In this document: in pieces, positions 17,466 through 25,520 of the stretch
How positions within the stretch are numbered: the first letter of the stretch is position 1
How the letters are laid out: every line of letters starts with the position of its first letter
Assembly (NCBI GenBank): GCA_012519985.1
Contig: JAAYPC010000262.1
Location: 1-64,000, forward strand
From: Fibrobacter sp.
GTDB taxonomy: Bacteria; Fibrobacterota; Chitinivibrionia; Chitinivibrionales; Chitinispirillaceae
Length of the DNA: 64,000 nucleotides
Reading direction: 5' to 3'
Made by a program: the position numbers and the translations under genes
Notes under the pieces: model-generated
Database searches by the model: none
Told to the model about the DNA's origin: nothing
The model's input: the letters and a program-made list of their open reading frames with translations, nothing else

Positions 17466-19403
17466 TTAAAAGGCTGCGTCTAATTTTAAATACAGATCCC
17501 ATTTATTGCCTGCTTGCATCAGGTAATTATTTCTGGAAAATATAATATGTCCGATTTTGCCCTGGATGTTTAAAAAACCCAGCATTATACTGAATTTCAT
17601 ATTCGGTTCTATTGTATATCCTTTTCTATTATCCTTTATGTAAGAGTCGGTTCTGCTGTCATAGTTTTTTTGAATAATATTACGATAAGTAACTCCGGTA
17701 TTGGCTGACCAATTCTCAAAAAGAAATCTGGTGTAGAAAAGGATTGCATAGTCATCGGTTTTGCTGTCAATAGCATAAAAACTATTGAAATCAACCTCAG
17801 TAGAATCAAAATAATCTCTTCCGTACCAGTGCCCCCGATCATTATACTTCTGAATCCATGAAGAGGCAATTTCAACATTTTTATGCATCAGCCAACTGGC
17901 ATTTAAAGTGGAAGAGAGCCTTCGGGAATAAGGTGGCAGATTGGTAGAATACTTGAATTTATAGTCGGTAACTTCTGCATCGATAAAAAACTTTTCGTCA
18001 ATTCTGAAACGATTTCTGAAAAAGGAAACGTTTAAACCGGCCCGGTAGTCATCTACAATTTTACTATGCTGACTGTTTCTTTTTCTGAAATAATAAAGAT
18101 ATGTTTTTGCATACTCTCCGTAGATTTCTGAACTTATTCCGGCAACGCTGTCAATTCTCAGTCCCCAGTGATGTCTTGTCCGGATATAGTCTGTCTCATT
18201 CTCATTGAGACTGTCACTGTATTTTCTTGAGTCCTTGAATGCATGCAGTTCATATTCGACAGCAATATTTTTTGGAAAGTTTATTCTTAACAGGTGATCC
18301 GAAGATGCGAGATCGGACCGATGATCATTATACCCTTTCAGATCATCACTCACTTCGGATTTATCTCTAAAGTAATGATCCTCATAATCCCAGGTAAGCT
18401 CCAGCCCACCCTGATAATCGAAAAAGTAACGGTCAGTGGTTGCCAACTGCATATTAACTGTATGTGAGGATTTTTTGATATCTATAAGATTCTCAGAACT
18501 GGGATATTCGGTTGTGCTTAACCGGTAGCTGTAAAAGGCAGCAGGCACTATTCCCAATCGCCTCTCTTTTGCCTTTAATCCTGCAGCACCCTGAACAGAA
18601 TGGTTTATTCTCCATGGAGTCTCTTCATAAAGGAACTCGATATCCTTTCCATTTAACAGGGTATCCGCCCCGTAAATATAGAGAGAATCACCGGTTTGCA
18701 ACTGATGCTGAAAAAGCAGGTTTCCCATGACCAGCCCTGATCCGGCTCCTTCAATTGTTTTTCCAAAAAGCTGGAGATTAACAAAAAGAGGTAAATTGGC
18801 GATTGGCCGCAAAGTATCTCCAATTTCAGCTCCGCCATACACACCGGCATCTGCATGATAGCTTTTCAATGGCTGGGATGAAAGTCCTCCCGGCAACCGG
18901 TCATTTGAAGCAGCCGTAACTCCAGCTTCGATCTTCACCGGAATCTTTAATGGTTTTACTCTTAAATAGGGACCAGCATTGAGGTTGGAACGCAATATGG
19001 ATCCTTCCAGACGACGCTTATAGCTTATCTTTGGCTCATAGTCAAATCCTAAATCACTGTTTAGAAAAGACAAGTTTCCCCATTCAACACTCCCGGTCAA
19101 GTCGATGTATTGCTGATAGGTATTATCATCATAAAGCAGAAGTGAATGCTCGCATATCTGACGAAGTATTGCATTGTCCCTGCTTTTCAAATAATCCAGA
19201 TGAAAATTGTTGCGAAGCTCTTTGTAATAGGAAAATTCATTGGATAGATTCAGGTAGGAATCATCCGGTTCTGCCTGGGAGCTGTCCGGAGCAATAAACA
19301 TCTCCGGCCATAGATTGCTTTGCGCATAAAGATGCTGCGTGAAGAAAACCAGACAGATTAACTGAAGAATTCTTCTTATCTTAGTTTGAACAAACTCAGC
19401 CAT
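17466..19403 (-). CDS. Outer-membrane beta-barrel protein, function unknown
   Basis: A 645-residue protein with a signal peptide (LQLICLVFFTQHLYAQS). Its body is dominated by alternating aromatic/polar strands with many Y, D, S and R residues, and it ends KLDAAF with a C-terminal phenylalanine as in barrel proteins. No TonB box or plug domain is visible, so it is not obviously a TonB receptor. The ATG at 19403 overlaps the 3' end of rsmA by 28 nt. No later ATG would keep the signal peptide. It is followed 2 nt downstream by the lipoprotein pair. Confidence 0.7.
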   Translation of the reverse strand: MAEFVQTKIRRILQLICLVFFTQHLYAQSNLWPEMFIAPDSSQAEPDDSYLNLSNEFSYYKELRNNFHLDYLKSRDNAILRQICEHSLLLYDDNTYQQYIDLTGSVEWGNLSFLNSDLGFDYEPKISYKRRLEGSILRSNLNAGPYLRVKPLKIPVKIEAGVTAASNDRLPGGLSSQPLKSYHADAGVYGGAEIGDTLRPIANLPLFVNLQLFGKTIEGAGSGLVMGNLLFQHQLQTGDSLYIYGADTLLNGKDIEFLYEETPWRINHSVQGAAGLKAKERRLGIVPAAFYSYRLSTTEYPSSENLIDIKKSSHTVNMQLATTDRYFFDYQGGLELTWDYEDHYFRDKSEVSDDLKGYNDHRSDLASSDHLLRINFPKNIAVEYELHAFKDSRKYSDSLNENETDYIRTRHHWGLRIDSVAGISSEIYGEYAKTYLYYFRKRNSQHSKIVDDYRAGLNVSFFRNRFRIDEKFFIDAEVTDYKFKYSTNLPPYSRRLSSTLNASWLMHKNVEIASSWIQKYNDRGHWYGRDYFDSTEVDFNSFYAIDSKTDDYAILFYTRFLFENWSANTGVTYRNIIQKNYDSRTDSYIKDNRKGYTIEPNMKFSIMLGFLNIQGKIGHIIFSRNNYLMQAGNKWDLYLKLDAAF

Positions 19404-20155
19404 TCGTTTACACCCAGATCTTCTGGTCGGGAAAGAGGGTCAAGACCAAGCTGCATCAGATGATTCCTGATTTTTTCTTTTGTCGCCTGATCATTACCCA
19501 GCACTTTTGATAATTGTTTACGTCTCTGGGAAAAGCCCTTGCTCACAAAGGAGAAAAACGGTTCCCAACAGGATGGCTCAAGTTTTTTGTCAAGCTCCTT
19601 GTCTGTTATTATTTGAAAAACCGATGATTCCACATTGGGTCTGGGAAAAAATGCTCCAGGTGGTACATGAAACAGTATGCGGGGTGTGCCGAAAAAAGAA
19701 CAGAAAATGCTGAGAAAACCATTGGTTTTACTATGCGGTGCAGAAACGATTCTCTCTGCAACCTCTCTTTGAACCATAAAGGTACAGGAAAGAATATTGT
19801 TTCCCAAAAGAAGTGTTTTTTTTATGATCATAGCTCCTATGGAGTATGGAAGATTACCTACCACATGAAGAGGAAAACCTGTGGTGGAAAAATCAAACTC
19901 CAGCACATCTGCATGATGAATGGTGTAGGAGCCTTCCCCCAGTTTTGCCCTTAACTGCTCTATCGCCTCAGAATCGACTTCCACCAGATGAAAATCAGGA
20001 AAGCGTTCTTTCAGGTATATACTTAAAGCCCCTTTTCCAGGACCTATTTCCAGCACATTTTCTTTATCAGTCTTTTCTGGCACCGCTTCGGCAATTCTGC
20101 GCGCAAAAGTTGGAGCTGTCAGAAAATGTTGTCCCAAATGTTTTTTTGGCCTCAT
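19376..20155 (-). CDS. rsmA: 16S rRNA dimethyladenosine transferase RsmA (KsgA)
   Basis: A 259-residue SAM-dependent enzyme that dimethylates two adjacent adenosines near the 3' end of 16S rRNA. The N-terminal KKHLGQHFL motif, the SAM-binding LEIGPGKGAL and the catalytic NLPY motif (VVGNLPYSIGA) are all present, and the length is typical. The C-terminus overlaps the start of the downstream barrel gene. It lies at the head of an envelope-protein operon, an unusual setting that probably reflects transcription rather than function. Confidence 0.95.
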   Translation of the reverse strand: MRPKKHLGQHFLTAPTFARRIAEAVPEKTDKENVLEIGPGKGALSIYLKERFPDFHLVEVDSEAIEQLRAKLGEGSYTIHHADVLEFDFSTTGFPLHVVGNLPYSIGAMIIKKTLLLGNNILSCTFMVQREVAERIVSAPHSKTNGFLSIFCSFFGTPRILFHVPPGAFFPRPNVESSVFQIITDKELDKKLEPSCWEPFFSFVSKGFSQRRKQLSKVLGNDQATKEKIRNHLMQLGLDPLSRPEDLGVNEWLSLFKLR

Positions 20156-20197
20156 AATTCTTATTTCCAGCCTAATTCGAATGATACTTTGGAGATA

Positions 20198-20270
20198 AAT
20201 CGCATAGCACCCTTTAGATTATGGGGTTTGCAGTTTTGTCCTCCGTAACAGACTACTGCGAAGAACCGTC
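20198..20270. repeat. Interspersed repeat, copy B
   Basis: AATCGCATAGCACCCTTTAG, followed by a looser stretch with GTCCTCCG, is the partner of 7511-7590 in the same orientation. It lies in the roughly 300-bp gap between rsmA and the next gene; nothing else is evident in that gap. Confidence 0.45.
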
Positions 20271-20456
20271 TGAGCATATCAACAAGGTGATATTACTAAA
20301 AACCACAAACCTTACAATAAAGGGGGACTAAGTGAATCGCTTCACTATAACCATCCGACTTAGGTTTAAGATAAACATTAAATCTGGCAAAACTCCAGCC
20401 CCCGGTATTAAATTAGTTATAAAAACGACTTATGTATATAATTTTCATTATAGGAG

Positions 20457-20873
20457 ATGACATTGGATCACAAATTTGTCACATTTGCCTTTATTGCCGG
20501 TATAGCCTTTAATGGCTGCCAACAAAAAAAACAGGCCCAAACCCCTCCCCCATCAACAGAAATAAAAGAAGAGATTAAAGTTATCCCTTTTGTACCACCA
20601 GCAGATTCTACCATCACAGCACAACAGATGAAAGCCTGGGCCAACACCAATGAATTTCTCGATTCCCTGACCCAATTGTACTCGGACTCATTTAAGGTCA
20701 GCGATCCAGTCAAAAGAATGCATTATCAGGATAATTTTTCCTCTGCACAAGATAAGATCTGTGTTTTAAACGGACTCTCTGGTGGGTACAAAGAATATAA
20801 ATGGATTCTGAACAATATAGGTAACCCAAAAAACAAAGCGGTTGTGGAAGCTGCTGGGGTGGCAGTCCACTAA
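20457..20873 (+). CDS. Small putative lipoprotein
   Basis: A 138-residue protein, not recognised. A hydrophobic signal (KFVTFAFIAGIAFNGC) ends at a cysteine followed by a proline-rich linker (QTPPPSTE) and a mostly helical domain. The track ATG at 20457 touches the GGAG of the putative Shine-Dalgarno, whereas TTG at 20463 is spaced 7 nt from it, so the true start may be the TTG. It is monocistronic and faces the convergent aldo/keto reductase gene. Confidence 0.55.
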   Translation: MTLDHKFVTFAFIAGIAFNGCQQKKQAQTPPPSTEIKEEIKVIPFVPPADSTITAQQMKAWANTNEFLDSLTQLYSDSFKVSDPVKRMHYQDNFSSAQDKICVLNGLSGGYKEYKWILNNIGNPKNKAVVEAAGVAVH

Positions 20874-20924
20874 AAAATGGATCCTGTGGAGATGGCAGAT
20901 CAGTCGTTATGACTGTCACCAGAG

Positions 20925-21899
20925 TCATGGATACCAGCGGAAAATATTACCCGTGTCAGGTATGCTCTTCATTATCAGATTACTGACTCTGGTCAGTTCA
21001 TCTAAAATTGTACTATCAATTTCACCATGAAGCGATTTTACATTTGACTGTACCTGAGAGCCATTACGGGCACCAACAAGCACAGTTGAAACCCCTTGTC
21101 TGGATAGTACCCAGCGTATGGCCAGTTCAAGAAGAGACCTGCCGGAGTTTTCAGCAATATTTTTAAGATTCTCAACCCCTTCGTATACCAGAGGCCAGAG
21201 TTCCTTATCAAACAAAACGGTATATTTCCGATGATCACCTGCGGCAAACTCTATCTCCTTAGCAAACTTTCCGGTAAGTATTCCCTGAGCTATGGAGCTG
21301 TAAGTTACAATGGAAATCTTTTTTTCAATACAGAAAGGTATGATGTCATATTCGGGCCATCTCCAGAGAAGATTATAGCAGAGCTGATGAGCATCGATTT
21401 GTCCAACACGCAAAAGTGTTTCCATCTGCTCTATTGAAAAGTTACTGACCCCAATACCTTTTATCAGTCCTTTTTCTCTGGCCCTGATCAACCCCTCCAT
21501 CATGCCCTCCAGATCGGCATTTTTTTTAGGCCAGTGGATATAGAACAAATCGATGTAATCGGTCTTGAGCCGTTTAAGTGAGTTTGCTATTGATGCTTCC
21601 ACCTTTTCTCTTTGAGTAAACATCATTTTGGAGGCTATAAAAACCTTCTCCCGAACAGCTTTAAGTGCACGACCTAAAAGCTCTTCAGAATGCCCTTTAC
21701 CGTAAGCCTGAGCAGTATCGAAGTGGGTAATACCTCTGTCATAACTGGCCTTTATGGCATCCAGAGAATCATTTTCGTTCTGTATACCCCAATCACGCCC
21801 CCCAATTGCCCAGCAACCCAATCCCAATACTGAAGACTTTTTGGGCACCGATCCAATCCTGGTGGATTGCAGTTGCTCTTCTGATTCATTTTGCTTCAA
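20925..21899 (-). CDS. Aldo/keto reductase
   Basis: A 324-residue NADPH-dependent oxidoreductase of the aldo/keto reductase superfamily. The TIM-barrel signature is visible: GITHFDTAQAYGKGHSEELLG provides the catalytic Asp and Tyr, IASKMMF the Lys, and LFYIHWP the His. The GVSNF segment and the C-terminal nucleotide-binding part are also present. The substrate cannot be deduced. It has its own upstream region and no operon partner. Confidence 0.88.
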   Translation of the reverse strand: MKQNESEEQLQSTRIGSVPKKSSVLGLGCWAIGGRDWGIQNENDSLDAIKASYDRGITHFDTAQAYGKGHSEELLGRALKAVREKVFIASKMMFTQREKVEASIANSLKRLKTDYIDLFYIHWPKKNADLEGMMEGLIRAREKGLIKGIGVSNFSIEQMETLLRVGQIDAHQLCYNLLWRWPEYDIIPFCIEKKISIVTYSSIAQGILTGKFAKEIEFAAGDHRKYTVLFDKELWPLVYEGVENLKNIAENSGRSLLELAIRWVLSRQGVSTVLVGARNGSQVQSNVKSLHGEIDSTILDELTRVSNLIMKSIPDTGNIFRWYP

Positions 21900-21964
21900 T
21901 TGTAGAACCCCTCTTTTTTAAAAGAATTAGCGGTATATTCGATATTGCTGAATGTGGTGTGCCG

Positions 21965-22954
21965 CTAATTGCCCGAAAGATGAAATGTATACTCAATTGT
22001 GGGTACCTTATCTTTTTTGTTATGTCTGGGGAATTCCCATTGGTTCAAGCTCTGCATTATCAACTGGCTAACCCGCCCTGAAACACCAGATTTAATTCGC
22101 GATTCTGTTACTTTACCATCCACAGAGATTCCAAAAGAAACAGTCAGGCTTTCCGGAATCGAAAAAAGCATTTGAGAATGTAAAATGTCATCTATTATCA
22201 GCGGACCATAATAATGGCTGATCCACTGATGCATTGTTTCCTTATTAAATTCTATTGGGGCAAGATTCTTAAGTTGTGCACAGATCGCATCCCTTGCATA
22301 GGATTGCAGATTATAGCCTGGAGCACAACCGATAGAAATAAGCGCATCTACCAGATCGATCATACCATCCGGGAAAAACTCCTGCAGTTCACCGGTATAA
22401 TTATTAAAGATGCGATCATTGCATATCAGCCCATCAGTACTTTTATCCATTGACCATAATTCATCAGTTTGACTGGCCCCATAGCAGGTATCATCACCAA
22501 CAATAAAGGTCTGGCGGATAATCCTCACATCACAGGCATAACCGCTTTTATCGGATCTTTTCCCATAGGGAATCAGATAGCCATTGCGAGTCAGATATAT
22601 GGAGAGTGTATCTTCAGACGGGAATGTGACAGCCCAGTTAATCACCTGCCATATAATGCCATTATCACGGATTTCCAGATGATCGGACTTTCTGACAGTA
22701 CTGTTTTGGTTTTTAAACTCACTTACCCAGAACCCGGCAACTTCTTTCCTGATACTGTCCTGTTGGGCTTCGCTCATCTGAGCAATTTTCTGTCGGGTAA
22801 CATCGGCATCTGCATTAATAAAGCTGGAAATATTGGCAGGAAGTCCATGACGGCTAAAATGGCTTACCATATAAAAGCCACAGAAAAGAATTGCTAATAA
22901 TACCACACTTCTAATAAGAGATGATCTTGGGGAACTTTTCTTTGAGGTATGCAT
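21965..22954 (-). CDS. Membrane-anchored protein with TonB-like C-terminal domain
   Basis: A 329-residue protein with an N-terminal membrane anchor (SVVLLAILFCGFYMVSHF), a long periplasmic middle and a C-terminus that resembles the TonB/TolA fold (PESLTVSFGISVDGKVTESRI, then LIMQSLNQWEFP). TonB C-termini have this dGkV...sG....A.....W.FP pattern. It lacks a proline-rich spacer and ExbB/ExbD neighbours, so it may be a paralogue with another role. Assignment to the fold is by eye. Confidence 0.5.
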   Translation of the reverse strand: MHTSKKSSPRSSLIRSVVLLAILFCGFYMVSHFSRHGLPANISSFINADADVTRQKIAQMSEAQQDSIRKEVAGFWVSEFKNQNSTVRKSDHLEIRDNGIIWQVINWAVTFPSEDTLSIYLTRNGYLIPYGKRSDKSGYACDVRIIRQTFIVGDDTCYGASQTDELWSMDKSTDGLICNDRIFNNYTGELQEFFPDGMIDLVDALISIGCAPGYNLQSYARDAICAQLKNLAPIEFNKETMHQWISHYYGPLIIDDILHSQMLFSIPESLTVSFGISVDGKVTESRIKSGVSGRVSQLIMQSLNQWEFPRHNKKDKVPTIEYTFHLSGN

Positions 22955-23207
22955 CCTTTGCTCCTGTAACTACCCGGTAGAATTGACCTGGATATTTAAC
23001 GAACTGGGAGAAAAAAACATTACATCAGAACATGAGAAAATTTTTATTAAAAATAGTAATGCCACAATAAAAAAGTAACCATTCTCGTAAGCGCTCTGGC
23101 CACTCAGTTGTGATCAATTGCGAATTTGTTTATTTTAAACACTTCAAAATCATAATGGTTTTGGGTGTAATAGAGTTTGTAGTCTCAAATGGAAGGTGTG
23201 ATTATCA

Positions 23208-23759
23208 ATGGAAGAAGCAGTCCGGCAGATATTGAAATTTATTGGTGAAGATCCACAAAGAGAAGGCTTGCAGGATACTCCAAAAAGAGTCTGCAGTGCT
23301 TTTAAACACCTCATGCAGGGATACACACAAAACCCCGAAGAGATAATAAAAAAAGCCATATTTCATGAGAAATGCAACCACATGATAATAGTGCGGGATA
23401 TTGAAGTTTACAGTATGTGTGAGCATCATATACTGCCTTTTTTTGGCAAATGTCACATAGGATATATAGCTCAGGATCGAATCTACGGAGTAAGCAAACT
23501 TGCACGGCTGGTTGACTGCTTCTCAAGAAGACTTCAGGTCCAGGAACGCCTCACCCAGCAGATAGCAGCTTCAATTATGGCACCAATCGATGCAGAAGGA
23601 GTAGGAGTAGTAATCGAAGCTCAGCATCTTTGCATGATGATGAGAGGAGTATCAAAACAGAACTCAAAGATGATCACTTCGGCTATGTTGGGGAGCTTCA
23701 GAACAGAAAGCGATACACGAAATGAATTTCTCAGATTAATTGGTATGGAGCGTACCTGA
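23208..23759 (+). CDS. folE: GTP cyclohydrolase I FolE
   Basis: A 183-residue enzyme converting GTP to dihydroneopterin triphosphate for folate or queuosine-type pathways. Zinc ligands and catalytic parts are clear: YSMCEHHILPFFGKCHIGY, GVSKLARLVDCFSRRLQVQERLT and the AQHLCMMMRG segment. The length is standard for the bacterial type IA enzyme. It converges on ptsI with only 9 nt between stops. Confidence 0.96.
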   Translation: MEEAVRQILKFIGEDPQREGLQDTPKRVCSAFKHLMQGYTQNPEEIIKKAIFHEKCNHMIIVRDIEVYSMCEHHILPFFGKCHIGYIAQDRIYGVSKLARLVDCFSRRLQVQERLTQQIAASIMAPIDAEGVGVVIEAQHLCMMMRGVSKQNSKMITSAMLGSFRTESDTRNEFLRLIGMERT

Positions 23760-23768
23760 GAAAAAACT

Positions 23769-25520
23769 TCATACATCGACACTTACTGGCAGTTTCTGAA
23801 GTACCTCACCAAGAAGACGTTTATTGAGATTTTTAAGCCAGTGGGACATATCTTCAGTAGACTCTATTGCTTCGATATGAGAGATGCTTTCAGCAGCTTC
23901 TGCAAAACTGATATTGGCAATCAACTCCTTAATCAAAGGAATACTGCGTGGAATCACACTGAATCTGCGCAACCCCAGACCAACAAGCAGCACTGTATGC
24001 AGAGGGTTTCCTGCCATTTCCCCGCAGATAGAGAGAGGCATTCCATTATCATTGGCGCACTTTATGGCATTCTGAATGATTCGCAGGAAAGCGGGTTCAA
24101 TAGGATTGTACAGATAGTTTACCTTTGCATTATTGCGGTCTGCAGCACTGAGATACTGAATGAGATCGTTAGTACCAACCGAAGCGAAATCGATCTCTTT
24201 CATGAATGTTTCCATTTCCATTATGGCCAGTGGAACCTCAAAAAGGACTCCACACTTAGGCATTTTCATACCTAAATTCATGGCTACCTGAGCGATAACT
24301 GCCTTAGCCTCCAACCACTCCTGCAAAGTGGTAACCATAGGCATCATTATAGAATAATCGTGGCCAACACCTGCCTTCATGATTGCAGTTATCTGAGTTT
24401 CAAAGATATCTCTTCTTTCCAGAAATATCCGTATAGCCCTCCAGCCCATAAATGGATTAAACTCCGCAGGCATATCAAAGAATTGAGGTACTTTATCTCC
24501 ACCGATATCCATAAGGCGGATTACACAGTGTTTCTGTTTTGTTTTCTCCAGAATTTTCTTGTAGTATTCAAATTGTGCCTCCTCTGAGGGCATCTCTTTT
24601 CTGTTCGACAGGAGGTACTCGGTGCGGACCAGTCCTATTCCATCAGCGCCGAAATCATTTGCGTCATTCACATCTTCTGGTAAGGAGATGTTTGCCAGAA
24701 CATCGATTTGAACCCCATCGGTGGTATAAACCGGCCTGCGCCACTTGGTTTTCAGCATCTCAAAGGCTTTTTCATCGAATGCCTGTCTTTTGTATCTGCT
24801 TACAACTGCAGAGGCCGGTCGCACATAAACGACTCCTTTTTCTGCATCAACCAGGATGTGGTCTCCAGGTCTGATATTTTCAGCAATGTTTCTGATTCCA
24901 GATACAACCGGAATAGAATAAGAACGGGCAAGGATTGCAGCGTGAGAAGTTTTTCCACCACTGGCAGTAACAACAGCCTGAATTTTGGATTTATCGTAAG
25001 AGAGAATATCTGTGGGTGTAAAAGTTCTAAGCACAACCAGAACAACCGGCTCCATGAAAGTTTTGGTTCTGCCATCATCCTGATAAAGATAGGAGATCAG
25101 TTTTTCGCAGATTTCTACCATATCACTACTTCGTTCTTTAAAGTAGGTAGTGCCGGCAGAATCAAAGCGCTTAATGAAATCATTGGAAACCAAGCGGATA
25201 GAAGACTCCAGATCGTAGAGTTTTGATGAAATGGTCTCTACAACCTGCCCTATAAAGGCAGGATCATCCAGAATATGTTCATAGATATTGAGTATGGAGA
25301 CATCAACGGTGGAAGATCCACCAAGATCAGTAATGTATTGCCGGTAGTCTTTTTTAGCCCGTTCCCTGATCTCGTTAAAACGCATGATCTCATCGCCAAC
25401 ATCCTGCCTTGAGATAGAAACGGTAGAAGTTTGTTGAACCGCTCTTCCTACAAAATAAGCAGACCCCATACCCCAGCCAGATACCACAGGTATGCCAGTT
25501 AATTTCGATTCTTTTTTCAT
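23769..25520 (-). CDS. ptsI: Phosphoenolpyruvate-protein phosphotransferase (PTS enzyme I)
   Basis: A 583-residue enzyme I that takes phosphate from PEP and passes it to HPr. The phospho-histidine motif GGKTSHAAILARS puts the active His at about 193, and the PEP-binding domain shows RLMDIGGDK, GWRAIR, SVGTNDLIQY and CGEMAGNP. It therefore looks catalytically complete. The track start is 32 codons too long: ATG at 25520 overlaps the glgP stop (ATGA) and gives the family N-terminus. No HPr or EII gene is in the window. Coupling to glgP recalls the known HPr-glycogen phosphorylase interaction of E. coli. Confidence 0.9.
   Translation of the reverse strand: MKKESKLTGIPVVSGWGMGSAYFVGRAVQQTSTVSISRQDVGDEIMRFNEIRERAKKDYRQYITDLGGSSTVDVSILNIYEHILDDPAFIGQVVETISSKLYDLESSIRLVSNDFIKRFDSAGTTYFKERSSDMVEICEKLISYLYQDDGRTKTFMEPVVLVVLRTFTPTDILSYDKSKIQAVVTASGGKTSHAAILARSYSIPVVSGIRNIAENIRPGDHILVDAEKGVVYVRPASAVVSRYKRQAFDEKAFEMLKTKWRRPVYTTDGVQIDVLANISLPEDVNDANDFGADGIGLVRTEYLLSNRKEMPSEEAQFEYYKKILEKTKQKHCVIRLMDIGGDKVPQFFDMPAEFNPFMGWRAIRIFLERRDIFETQITAIMKAGVGHDYSIMMPMVTTLQEWLEAKAVIAQVAMNLGMKMPKCGVLFEVPLAIMEMETFMKEIDFASVGTNDLIQYLSAADRNNAKVNYLYNPIEPAFLRIIQNAIKCANDNGMPLSICGEMAGNPLHTVLLVGLGLRRFSVIPRSIPLIKELIANISFAEAAESISHIEAIESTEDMSHWLKNLNKRLLGEVLQKLPVSVDV

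Noticed and set aside
24708-25226. 172-residue plus ORF
   Set aside because: It is antisense to ptsI, whose phospho-histidine motif lies in this interval.
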